The notes under the pieces are model-generated. The model was given only the letters and a program-made list of their open reading frames with translations, searched no databases and had not been told where the DNA came from. A DNA stretch of 7,125 bases, taken from assembly GCA_903888655.1 (NCBI GenBank), contig CAISUR010000289.1, positions 1-7,125 on the forward strand, written 5' to 3'. The position numbers and the translations under genes were made by a program. The DNA is from an uncultured Bacteroidota bacterium (lineage in GTDB: Bacteria > Bacteroidota > Bacteroidia > Flavobacteriales > Flavobacteriaceae). Below, piece by piece: positions 1 through 7,125 of the stretch; within the stretch, counting starts at the first letter, position 1, and each line of letters opens with the position of its first letter.

Positions 1-44
1 AAAAATTAAATTTATTTTTTGTATTAAATCTAATATTTTGTTTT

Positions 45-79
45 GAAGCAAGTTATAAGTTTCTTTTTTTTCTTTTTTT
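45..79 (+). terminator. Possible weak Rho-independent terminator of an upstream gene outside the window
   Basis: A 5-bp stem can form between GAAGC (45-49) and GTTTC (59-63), with one G-U pair and a 9-base AT-rich loop. It is followed at once by eight T, one C and seven T (64-79). The stem-then-T-tract layout is that of an intrinsic terminator, and the position before a new gene pair fits. The stem is short and weak, and the upstream gene is not visible, so this is tentative. Confidence 0.35.
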
Positions 80-106
80 GTAGTTATCAAGTTTTTTATA
101 TATTAG
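77..106 (+). promoter_or_regulatory. Candidate Bacteroidota-type promoter for the M23 peptidase gene
   Basis: TTTG at 77-80 is followed after 18 bases by TATATTAG at 99-106. The known Bacteroidota consensus is TTTG near -33 and TAnnTTTG near -7, spaced by about 19-21 bases, so this has one mismatch in the -7 box and slightly short spacing. Transcription would begin around 110-115, leaving a leader of only about 10 bases before the ATG at 122. In such AT-rich DNA a chance match is quite possible. Confidence 0.25.
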
Positions 107-121
107 CCAAAACCTTGTTTG

Positions 122-1810
122 ATGAAATTCGTATATATTTTATTAGTTACTTCAATACTAACAGCACAAGAACATTATCCTAAAGATTATTTCCGATTGC
201 CATTGGATATTCCTCTGCAGTTGTCGGGTAATTTTGGAGAATTGCGTCCCAATCATTTTCATGCAGGTTTTGATTTTAAAACCAATCAAGTTGAAGGTTT
301 GAGCGTTCATGCCGCTGCAGATGGATATGTATCTCGAATCAAAATTTCTACGGCAGGTTATGGAAAAGCCATATACATTACTCATGCTAATGGTTTCACA
401 ACCGTCTATGGTCATCTTCAAAAAGCAATGGGAATTATTCAAGAAAAAATTATCGCATTGCAATACGAAAACAAAAATTATGAGATAGAAGCCTATTTCA
501 AACCAGGAGAAATTCCAGTCAAAAAAGGAGAAGTTATTGCGCTTTCTGGAAATACTGGCGGTTCAGAAGGTCCTCACTTGCATTTTGAATTTAGAGATAA
601 CAAAACCGAAAAAATTATTAATCCATTATTTTTTGGATTGGATTTGAAAGATGATAAAAATCCAATTGTTTCGAGTCTTTTGGTCTATCCTATTGACAAT
701 ACCTCTACTGTGAATGAATCTAAAAGACCCGTTCATTTGAATTTGTCGTTACAAAAAGATGGCACCTATTTATCTGAAAAAGTTTTGGCAAATGGCAGGA
801 TTGGTTTTGGTATCAGTGCAGTCGATTTTGATGATGTATCGTATAATCCAAATGGGGTTTATAAAACGCAATTGATATCCAATGGAAAACCCATTTTTGG
901 ATATGAGTTTAATGAAATGGTTTTTGATGAAGCTCGATATGTGAATGCATTGATTGATTATCCGCGATATAAAAAAACGCATCAAAGGGTGCAAAAACTT
1001 TTTATGAAACATCCTTATAATTGGAGTAATATCAATCAGAATGTCAATGACGGTATCATTTCGGTTAGTCCCAATTTTTTGAGTCTGCAACGAATTGAAG
1101 TTTCCGATTATTTTCAAAACAAGACCATAATAAACATTCCCGTGGAATATTCAATTAAGAAAGCCAAAATTGACGAAGAAATTCAACCCACTAAATATTT
1201 CATTAAATCCAAAGTAGAATCTAATTTTGAAAAAGATAATGTTTCTGTTTACTTTCCAGCAGGTACTTTTTATGATGACTTCTATTTAAATTTTGATGTT
1301 AAAGATGGCATTGTCTTTCTTCATGAAGATGTGGTTCCTGCACATTCCTATTTTACAATTTCAATTGAGGATACAAAATCTGATGTTGAAGATCGAAAAA
1401 AGATGTTTATTGCTTCTTTATATGGTAATAAGTGGAATTACAACACAACAAAATTGGTAGGTTCAACGTTTACTTGTAAAACAAAAACATTAGGACAGTT
1501 TCAATTGATGAAAGATACCATTGCGCCCAAAGTAACAATAGCAAAAAGTATTGAAAACAAATGGCTCACGGGAGTCAAAACAATTCAATTGACAATATCA
1601 GATGATTTATCGGGTGTAAAATCTTATAACGGGTATCTTAATGACAAATGGGTTTTGTTTGAATATGAACCGAAAACCAAAAAAATAACACATACTTTTG
1701 ATGATGTATTATTGCTAGAAGGGCAAAATAAATTGAAGGTAGTAGTAACCGATAATGTTGGAAATTCTACTATCTTTGAAACGCATTTTTTCAGAAGTCA
1801 AAAAAAATAA
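122..1810 (+). CDS. Secreted M23 family metallopeptidase (LytM/peptidoglycan endopeptidase-like)
   Basis: Predicted zinc endopeptidase of the M23 (LytM/lysostaphin-type) family. Members usually cut peptide cross-links in peptidoglycan, so a periplasmic or envelope location is inferred. The 562-residue product starts with a short signal peptide (residues 1-15, likely cleavage LTA|QE). The peptidase domain spans about residues 30-172 and holds the full metal and catalytic set: HxxxD at His47 and Asp51, YGHL with His98, and HLH at 152-154 in GPHLHFEF. Between YGHL and HLH lies an extended stretch (about 100-135) typical of the Bacteroidota version. The remaining ~380 residues look all-beta. The last part (about 468-555, with SDDLSGV and VTDNVGNS) resembles a bacterial Ig-like domain. 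I chose ATG at 122 over the TTG at 119 because it puts Lys2 directly before the hydrophobic core; there is no Shine-Dalgarno either way. The stop codon follows an A8 tract and lies 6 bp before the receptor gene. All key residues are present, so an active enzyme is likely; the exact substrate is unknown. Confidence 0.93.
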   Translation: MKFVYILLVTSILTAQEHYPKDYFRLPLDIPLQLSGNFGELRPNHFHAGFDFKTNQVEGLSVHAAADGYVSRIKISTAGYGKAIYITHANGFTTVYGHLQKAMGIIQEKIIALQYENKNYEIEAYFKPGEIPVKKGEVIALSGNTGGSEGPHLHFEFRDNKTEKIINPLFFGLDLKDDKNPIVSSLLVYPIDNTSTVNESKRPVHLNLSLQKDGTYLSEKVLANGRIGFGISAVDFDDVSYNPNGVYKTQLISNGKPIFGYEFNEMVFDEARYVNALIDYPRYKKTHQRVQKLFMKHPYNWSNINQNVNDGIISVSPNFLSLQRIEVSDYFQNKTIINIPVEYSIKKAKIDEEIQPTKYFIKSKVESNFEKDNVSVYFPAGTFYDDFYLNFDVKDGIVFLHEDVVPAHSYFTISIEDTKSDVEDRKKMFIASLYGNKWNYNTTKLVGSTFTCKTKTLGQFQLMKDTIAPKVTIAKSIENKWLTGVKTIQLTISDDLSGVKSYNGYLNDKWVLFEYEPKTKKITHTFDDVLLLEGQNKLKVVVTDNVGNSTIFETHFFRSQKK

Positions 1811-1816
1811 CATCCT

Positions 1817-4291
1817 TTGAAAACACCTAAATACCTTTTATCTATTCTTTTTATATTTTTTGGATTGGTTTCATTTGCACAAACCGCTAAAGTAACTGGA
1901 ATTGTTTTAGACGAAAATAAAAATCCTGTAGAAGGTGTAAACATTAGCTATCAAAGTAAATCTTCAGTAACCGATACTAATGGATTTTACGTTATTGAAG
2001 TGCCCTCTAATAAAAAAGTAGTTTTGGTGTACACTCATGTTGCTTTAAAAAGTATTACAGCAACATTTCAATTAAAACCTAGTGAAGTCTTAGAATATAA
2101 TCCTGTAATTAATAACAAAGCCGATCAATTGAGTGAAGTTGTAATTACTAGTAATAAACGAAGAGTTACCGGAATTATAAATATTGAGCCCGATATCGTT
2201 CGGAAAACACCAAGTTTATCGGGAGGCGTAGAAGGGATTATTAAAACTTTGCAAGGGGTTTCTTCTAATACTGAATTGAGTTCTTCATACTCCGTTCGTG
2301 GAGGAAATTATGACGAGAATCTGGTTTATGTCAACGATGTGGAAATCTACCGACCTTTTTTAGTGCGTTCCGGGCAACAAGAAGGATTGAGTTTTACGAA
2401 TACTGATTTGATTCAAAATATCGATTTTTCTGCCGGAGGTTTTCAGGCGAAATATGGCGATAAGATGTCTTCCGTCTTGGATATCACTTATAGAAAACCC
2501 ACTAAATTTGGAGCTTCATTAGATGCAAGTCTATTAGGAGGAAGTATCGCTGCTGAAGGAATTTCAAAAAATAAAAAATGGACGGCATTAACGGGTGTTC
2601 GTTATAGAAACAACTCGCTTTTGGTTAATAGTCAGCAAACACAAACCAATTACCGTCCTTCCTTTGCGGATGTTCAAACCAATATCACTTACAAATCATC
2701 CGATAAATGGTCTTGGAGTTTCCTTGGCAATATTTCTGAAAATAATTACAACTATCAACCTTATACTCGTCAAACTAATTTTGGAACCTTAGACAATCCT
2801 ATTGCTTTACAGATTTTTTATGAAGGGCAAGAAAAAGACAAATATCAAACCTATTTTGGTTCTATAAAATCGGTTTATAAAGCCAGTGAAAAGAGTACCT
2901 ATAAATTCATTGGATCTTTATATCACACGCTTGAGCAGGAACATTATGACATTGATGCGTCTTATTATTTAGGGGAAGTAGATACCAATTTAGGATCGCA
3001 AACGTTTGGAAATGTGACCTACAATCGTGCGGTAGGTTCTCAATTAGACCATGCACGTAATGATTTGGACGCCCTTATTGCCAATGCCGAAGTAAAAGGA
3101 ACACATTACAGTAACAACAAAAAGCATCAGTTTGATTGGGGAATTAAATACACACGCGAAAGTATTCGAGATCGAATCGTAGAGTGGGAAGTGGTTGATT
3201 CTACTGGTTTTTCAATTCATCCACCGATTATCAATTTGCCAAGAAATGATCAACCTTACACTCCTTATACAGGACCATTAGTGCCTTATCAAAGCGTTAG
3301 AGCATTGAATTTTGTTGATGTCAATAGATTTTCAGGTTACACACAATGGAATACCAAAGCCTATTTAGGAGAGAATCAATTTTGGGTTAATGCAGGAGTT
3401 CGTGCTCAAAACTGGATGGTTTCGGGTGCTGACATTGCAAATACACACAGTCAAACAGTATTTAGTCCAAGAGCTCAATTTACACTCAAACCCAAATGGA
3501 AGCATGACATTCTCTTCCGATTTTCCACAGGAGTATATTACCAGCCACCTTCCTATCGCGAGATGAGAGATTTTAATGGAGTAGTGAACCCCGATTTGAA
3601 AGCACAGAAATCAATACATTTTGTAGTAGGGTCCGATTATAACTTTAAAATGTGGAATCGACCTTTTAAATTTGTTACAGAAGCTTATTATAAAGACATG
3701 ACCGATGTTAATACCTACACCATTGACAATGTCAGGATACGTTATCGAGCCAATAATGATGCTGTGGCAAATGCCTATGGTTTAGATTGTAGGTTGAATG
3801 GTGAGTTTGTGCCGGGCACTGAATCTTGGTTCAGCTTTGGTTACATGAAAACACAAGAAAATCAAGATGGTAAAGGTTATATACCACGTCCTACGGATCA
3901 ACGATTGAAGTTTGGTATCTTGTTTCAAGATTATATGCCCAATATTCCCAATGTAAAATTATATTTGAATCTTACTTATAATACCGGATTACCAGGTGGT
4001 TCACCGTCTTATGCCGATGTATATCAGTACCAAAGTCGTTTGCGTGATTACCGTCGTGCCGATGTTGGTTTTTCCTATTTATTTACCGAAAAAAACAATG
4101 AACGTCCAGAAGGGCATTGGCTAAAAAAGTTTAAAGATTTGTCTTTAGGTTTAGAGATTTTCAACTTGTTCAACAACCTAAATGCTATTACTAATACTTG
4201 GGTTCGTGATTCAGATACTAGAAGCCAATACGCAATTCCAAATTACATGACGACTCGTGTATTTAATTTTAAAATAACTGCACGATTGTAA
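1817..4291 (+). CDS. TonB-dependent outer-membrane receptor with N-terminal carboxypeptidase-regulatory-like domain
   Basis: Predicted outer-membrane beta-barrel that imports a ligand using energy relayed by TonB-ExbBD. The product has 824 residues. A signal peptide covers 1-21 (likely cleavage SFA|QT). Residues about 25-97 form a CarboxypepD_reg-like beta-sandwich (VTGIVLDENKNPVEGVNISY, then TDTNGFY), common in Bacteroidota receptors. LSEVVIT (105-111) leads into the plug domain (about 112-228), with SYSVRGGNYDENLVYVNDVE and GGFQAKYGDKMSSVLDI as its hallmarks. The rest, rich in aromatic residues and alternating strands, is the barrel, ending in a strand FNFKITARL. The start is TTG: no in-frame ATG occurs before codon 217, which is inside the plug, and the TTG precedes a complete signal peptide. 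At 824 residues it is shorter than typical SusC proteins (about 1000), and no SusD partner is adjacent, so a glycan-uptake SusC role is not supported. The ligand cannot be read from the sequence. It is almost certainly co-transcribed with the M23 peptidase gene just upstream. Confidence 0.95.
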   Translation: MKTPKYLLSILFIFFGLVSFAQTAKVTGIVLDENKNPVEGVNISYQSKSSVTDTNGFYVIEVPSNKKVVLVYTHVALKSITATFQLKPSEVLEYNPVINNKADQLSEVVITSNKRRVTGIINIEPDIVRKTPSLSGGVEGIIKTLQGVSSNTELSSSYSVRGGNYDENLVYVNDVEIYRPFLVRSGQQEGLSFTNTDLIQNIDFSAGGFQAKYGDKMSSVLDITYRKPTKFGASLDASLLGGSIAAEGISKNKKWTALTGVRYRNNSLLVNSQQTQTNYRPSFADVQTNITYKSSDKWSWSFLGNISENNYNYQPYTRQTNFGTLDNPIALQIFYEGQEKDKYQTYFGSIKSVYKASEKSTYKFIGSLYHTLEQEHYDIDASYYLGEVDTNLGSQTFGNVTYNRAVGSQLDHARNDLDALIANAEVKGTHYSNNKKHQFDWGIKYTRESIRDRIVEWEVVDSTGFSIHPPIINLPRNDQPYTPYTGPLVPYQSVRALNFVDVNRFSGYTQWNTKAYLGENQFWVNAGVRAQNWMVSGADIANTHSQTVFSPRAQFTLKPKWKHDILFRFSTGVYYQPPSYREMRDFNGVVNPDLKAQKSIHFVVGSDYNFKMWNRPFKFVTEAYYKDMTDVNTYTIDNVRIRYRANNDAVANAYGLDCRLNGEFVPGTESWFSFGYMKTQENQDGKGYIPRPTDQRLKFGILFQDYMPNIPNVKLYLNLTYNTGLPGGSPSYADVYQYQSRLRDYRRADVGFSYLFTEKNNERPEGHWLKKFKDLSLGLEIFNLFNNLNAITNTWVRDSDTRSQYAIPNYMTTRVFNFKITARL

Positions 4292-4352
4292 ACTTAGATT
4301 ACTCAAAAAATTAAAAAAGCACGAGCAATAAAAGACTAATCTTAAAATTGTT

Positions 4353-4376
4353 TTGAACTATTTCAAGTTTCTTTTT
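4353..4376 (+). terminator. Possible weak terminator after the TonB-dependent receptor gene
   Basis: TTGAA (4353-4357) and TTCAA (4362-4366) can pair around a 4-base loop, followed by GTTTCTTTTT (4367-4376). On the + strand this is a short A/U-rich stem and T-rich tail between the convergent receptor and uvrA genes, and the tail touches the last bases of uvrA. The 5-bp stem with a single G-C pair is weak, so termination here is only plausible. The same stem read on the - strand lacks a good T tract. Confidence 0.3.
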
Positions 4377-7125
4377 ACAACTTCTCTTTCAAATACTTCC
4401 CTGTAATCGACTTTTTGTTTTTTACAACATCTTCTGGAGTTCCCTCGGCTAGTAGTTGTCCACCGTTTTCGCCACCTTCAGGTCCGAGGTCAATAATCCA
4501 ATCGGCACATTTAATCAAGTCGAGGTTGTGTTCTACCACCAATATCGAATGTCCTTTATCAATCAAGGCATCAAACGAAGCTAAGAGTTTTTTGATATCG
4601 TGAAAATGCAAACCCGTAGTAGGTTCGTCAAAAACAAACAAAGCTTTGTCTTTGGTATTTCCTTTTACCAAGAACGACGCTAGTTTGATACGCTGTGCTT
4701 CACCACCCGAAAGGGTAGAAGACGATTGCCCTAATTGTACATACCCCAAACCAACATCTTGTAACGGTTGTAGTTTTTGCATGATTTTAGTCTGCTTGTG
4801 TTCGCTAAAAAAAGCAATGGCATCATCGATAGTCATGGTTAGAATATCATCGATATTTTTACCTTCAACAGTAACTTCTAGTATTTCTTTTTTGAAACGT
4901 TTGCCACCACAGGTTTCACAAGGCAATTCGACGTCGGCCATAAACACCATTTCTACATTGATAGAACCGTCCCCTTTACAAGTTTCACAGCGACCACCAT
5001 CTACATTAAATGAAAAGTGCTTCGGTTGGTAGCCGCGTATTTTAGACAATTTCGATTTAGAAAATAAATCACGAATGTCATCGTAGGCCTTGATATAAGT
5101 CACTGGGTTAGAACGCGAACTTCGCCCGATAGGGTTTTGGTCAACATATTCTATATGATGAATGCGATGGTAATGTCCTTGCATATCGGTAAACTGACCT
5201 GCTTTTTCTCCTACGCCTTCTAATTTCTTTTGCATAGCAGGAAAGAGAATTTTCTTCACTAACGTACTTTTACCACTACCCGAAACACCCGTAATTACGG
5301 TTAAACATTCTAACGGAAAACGAACGTCTAGGTTTTGTAAGTTGTTTTCTCGTGCTCCTAGAATATCAATATAAGTACTCCATTTTCTGCGGGTTCTGGG
5401 CACTTTTATTTCCAACGAACCATTGAGGTATTTTGCCGTTAACGAATCTGATTGTAGGATTTCATCAAACGTACCTTGCGCTACCAATTCGCCACCATGG
5501 GTTCCGGCTTCGGGACCAATATCAATAATCATATCGGCTTGTTTCATGATGTCTTCATCGTGTTCAACCACAATAACCGTATTCCCTAAATCGCGTAGGT
5601 TTTTCAATACTTCAATCAATAATTCGGTGTCTTTGGGATGCAAACCAATACTTGGTTCATCCAAGATATACATCGAACCAACCAAACTACTTCCTAAAGA
5701 AGTGGCTAAGTTAATACGTTGCGATTCACCACCAGAAAGTGTAGCTGAATTTCTATTTAAGGTAAGATAATCCAACCCAACATTACTTAAAAAGGCCAAA
5801 CGGCTGTTGATTTCAATTAATAATCGTTTAGAAACCGTAGTATCGTATTCGGATAGTTGTAATTCCTTGAAAAACGGAATTAAACGTCTAATGGGTAAAT
5901 CCACCAAATCAGAAATGGTTTTGCCACCCACTTGAATGTAATTAGCTTCGGCACGTAGACGTTTGCCTTTACAAGTCGTACATTTGGTTTTCCCACGGTA
6001 CCGCGACAGCATCACGCGGTTTTGTATTTTGTAATTCTTTTCTTCCAGTTCTTTAAAGAAGTCATTCAATCCCTGAAAGTATTGGTTTCCTGTCCACACC
6101 AAATCTTTTTGCTCTTGCGATAATTCGAAAAAGGGTTTGTGAATAGGGAAATCAAATTTATAAGCTTTATTCACCAATTCGTCACGGTACCAACCCATGC
6201 TTTCACCACGCCAAGGATAGATTGCGTTTTCAAATACAGATAACGCAGAGTTCGGAATCACCAAATCTTCGTCAATGCCAATGATGTTTCCGTAGCCTTC
6301 GCAAGTTGGACATGCGCCATACGGATTATTAAAGCTGAACAAATGCACATTTGGCTCAAGGAACGTCATACCGTCCAATTCAAAATTAGCACTAAATTCT
6401 AGACGCGAATTGTCTTTTAAATCTTGTAAAAAACAAACCCCTTTTCCTTCAAAGAAAGCGGTTTGGATTGCATCAGATAGGCGATTAAAGAATTCTTCTT
6501 CGTCCTTTACGATAATTCTATCAATGATTAACAAGACATTTTTGTTGTCTAATCGATGCAATTTTGTGACATCGAGTTCGGTCGAGATGTCGTCCAATCG
6601 CACCATTTCGTTATTCACTAATATACGAGCAAAACCTTGTTGCAAGAGTACTTTTAGTTTGTCTTCTAATTTTCTGCCTTGCTCGAGATGAATAGGAGCG
6701 AGCAGTAACCAACGGCTGTCGAGTTCAAAAGTTTTCACTGTATTGATGACATCCGAAACGGTATCTTTTCGTACTTCGTTACCTGATACAGGCGAAATGG
6801 TTTTTCCAATTCGGGCAAACAGTAATTTTAGGTAATCGTATATTTCGGTGGAGGTTCCAACGGTTGAACGCGCGTTGGTTGTATTTACTTTTTGTTCGAT
6901 GGCTATGGCCGGTGAAATACCATGAATATAATCCACCTCGGGTTTATTCATTTTCCCTAAGAACTGACGTGCATATGCCGAAAGACTTTCAACATCACGC
7001 CTTTGTCCTTCTGCATACAAGGTATCGAAAGCTAGGGAAGATTTACCTGATCCAGATAAACCAGTTATAACTGTTATTTTCCCGTGTTGGATTTTAACAT
7101 CTATGTTTTTTAGATTGTTAACACG
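4375..7125 (-). CDS. uvrA: Excinuclease ABC subunit UvrA (N-terminus cut by window edge)
   Basis: UvrA is the cytoplasmic ATPase of nucleotide excision repair. As a dimer it finds bulky DNA lesions, loads UvrB and then leaves. The frame stays open to the right edge, so the gene continues outside. 916 residues are visible; by comparison with E. coli UvrA (RTHNLKN near residue 10 against RVNNLKN here) about ten or slightly more are missing. A TTG at 7018-7020 (TLYAEGQRR) is not the start: 35 codons upstream of it encode the first Walker A, GLSGSGKSS (7036-7062). Counting from the first visible residue, the order is: Walker A1 (22-30), the UvrB-binding and insertion regions (roughly 115-400), zinc module one (CPTC 272-275, CTTC 382-385), signature LSGGE (463-467), Walker B LDEPS (from 488), Walker A2 GVSGSGKST (613-621), zinc module two (CETC 713-716, CETC 736-739), signature LSGGEAQR (805-812), and FDEPTTGLH (832-840). 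Both ATPase sites and all eight zinc cysteines are intact. It ends at KEKL without the glycine-rich tail of E. coli UvrA. One oddity is Asp instead of the usual Tyr in GQRRxVESLS (residue 44). Confidence 0.98.
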   Translation of the reverse strand, partial: RVNNLKNIDVKIQHGKITVITGLSGSGKSSLAFDTLYAEGQRRDVESLSAYARQFLGKMNKPEVDYIHGISPAIAIEQKVNTTNARSTVGTSTEIYDYLKLLFARIGKTISPVSGNEVRKDTVSDVINTVKTFELDSRWLLLAPIHLEQGRKLEDKLKVLLQQGFARILVNNEMVRLDDISTELDVTKLHRLDNKNVLLIIDRIIVKDEEEFFNRLSDAIQTAFFEGKGVCFLQDLKDNSRLEFSANFELDGMTFLEPNVHLFSFNNPYGACPTCEGYGNIIGIDEDLVIPNSALSVFENAIYPWRGESMGWYRDELVNKAYKFDFPIHKPFFELSQEQKDLVWTGNQYFQGLNDFFKELEEKNYKIQNRVMLSRYRGKTKCTTCKGKRLRAEANYIQVGGKTISDLVDLPIRRLIPFFKELQLSEYDTTVSKRLLIEINSRLAFLSNVGLDYLTLNRNSATLSGGESQRINLATSLGSSLVGSMYILDEPSIGLHPKDTELLIEVLKNLRDLGNTVIVVEHDEDIMKQADMIIDIGPEAGTHGGELVAQGTFDEILQSDSLTAKYLNGSLEIKVPRTRRKWSTYIDILGARENNLQNLDVRFPLECLTVITGVSGSGKSTLVKKILFPAMQKKLEGVGEKAGQFTDMQGHYHRIHHIEYVDQNPIGRSSRSNPVTYIKAYDDIRDLFSKSKLSKIRGYQPKHFSFNVDGGRCETCKGDGSINVEMVFMADVELPCETCGGKRFKKEILEVTVEGKNIDDILTMTIDDAIAFFSEHKQTKIMQKLQPLQDVGLGYVQLGQSSSTLSGGEAQRIKLASFLVKGNTKDKALFVFDEPTTGLHFHDIKKLLASFDALIDKGHSILVVEHNLDLIKCADWIIDLGPEGGENGGQLLAEGTPEDVVKNKKSITGKYLKEKL

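Noticed and set aside
119..121. TTG at 119 as the start of the M23 peptidase
   Set aside because: It adds a single residue before an ATG in the same frame; the ATG at 122 is the more likely start and gives a normal signal peptide.
158..1117. Open frames on the - strand inside the M23 peptidase gene (158-463 and 770-1117), and a + strand frame at 2595-2792 inside the receptor gene
   Set aside because: They overlap clearly coding sequence and their products show no family features.
1817..4291. SusC-type glycan importer
   Set aside because: The product is shorter than usual SusC proteins and no SusD or glycoside hydrolase gene is adjacent; a general TonB-dependent receptor is the safer call.
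4296..4342. Inverted repeat AGATTA (4296-4301) and TAATCT (4337-4342) in the convergent gap
   Set aside because: Only 6 bp of A/T-rich pairing around a 35-base loop with no T tract placed after it; expected by chance in DNA of this composition.
4415..5032. Open frames on the + strand opposite uvrA (such as 4415-4603 and 4646-5032, and others at 5423-5770, 6410-6691 and 6864-7070)
   Set aside because: They lie wholly or almost wholly antisense to a well-conserved uvrA coding region, have low-complexity Ser/Pro/Cys-rich products, and show no recognisable domain.
7018..7020. TTG as the start codon of uvrA, giving an 881-residue protein
   Set aside because: The frame continues upstream to the window edge and encodes the essential first Walker A motif (GLSGSGKSS) and RVNNLKN, which align with the E. 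coli UvrA N-terminus. The codon is the internal Leu of TLYAEGQRR.

Overview
The window looks like an ordinary chromosomal segment from a Bacteroidota member, most likely a Flavobacterium-type species. The evidence is AT-rich DNA, signal peptides ending in Ala-Gln (SFAQ, LTAQ), no Shine-Dalgarno sequences before the genes, a TonB-dependent receptor with an N-terminal carboxypeptidase-regulatory-like domain, and an M23 peptidase of the large Bacteroidota type. The genus is an inference from protein style, not from a marker gene.

Layout. Positions 1-121 are non-coding and very AT-rich. They hold a weak stem followed by a long T tract, which may terminate a gene lying off the left edge, and a weak match to a Bacteroidota promoter. 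On the + strand follow a secreted M23 metallopeptidase (122-1810) and a TonB-dependent outer-membrane receptor (1817-4291). Only 6 bp separate them and they lie in the same reading frame, so they very probably form one transcript with coupled translation. An 83-bp gap (4292-4374) separates this pair from a convergent gene on the - strand, uvrA (4375 to the right edge). uvrA is complete at its C-terminus but its first few codons are cut off by the window end.

How the genes work together. The peptidase and the receptor are both predicted cell-envelope proteins: one would act on peptidoglycan or other periplasmic peptides, the other is an outer-membrane import channel. Their tight linkage suggests a shared envelope role, but nothing here identifies the imported substrate, and no SusD-like partner is present. 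UvrA is the damage-recognition ATPase of nucleotide excision repair and is a convergent neighbour with no evident functional link.

I found no mobile element, CRISPR array, tRNA or rRNA, and no convincing sign of a new system. The findings below are modest: the same-frame TTG-started gene pair, one substituted residue in a normally conserved UvrA motif, and a short convergent gap with only weak terminator structure.
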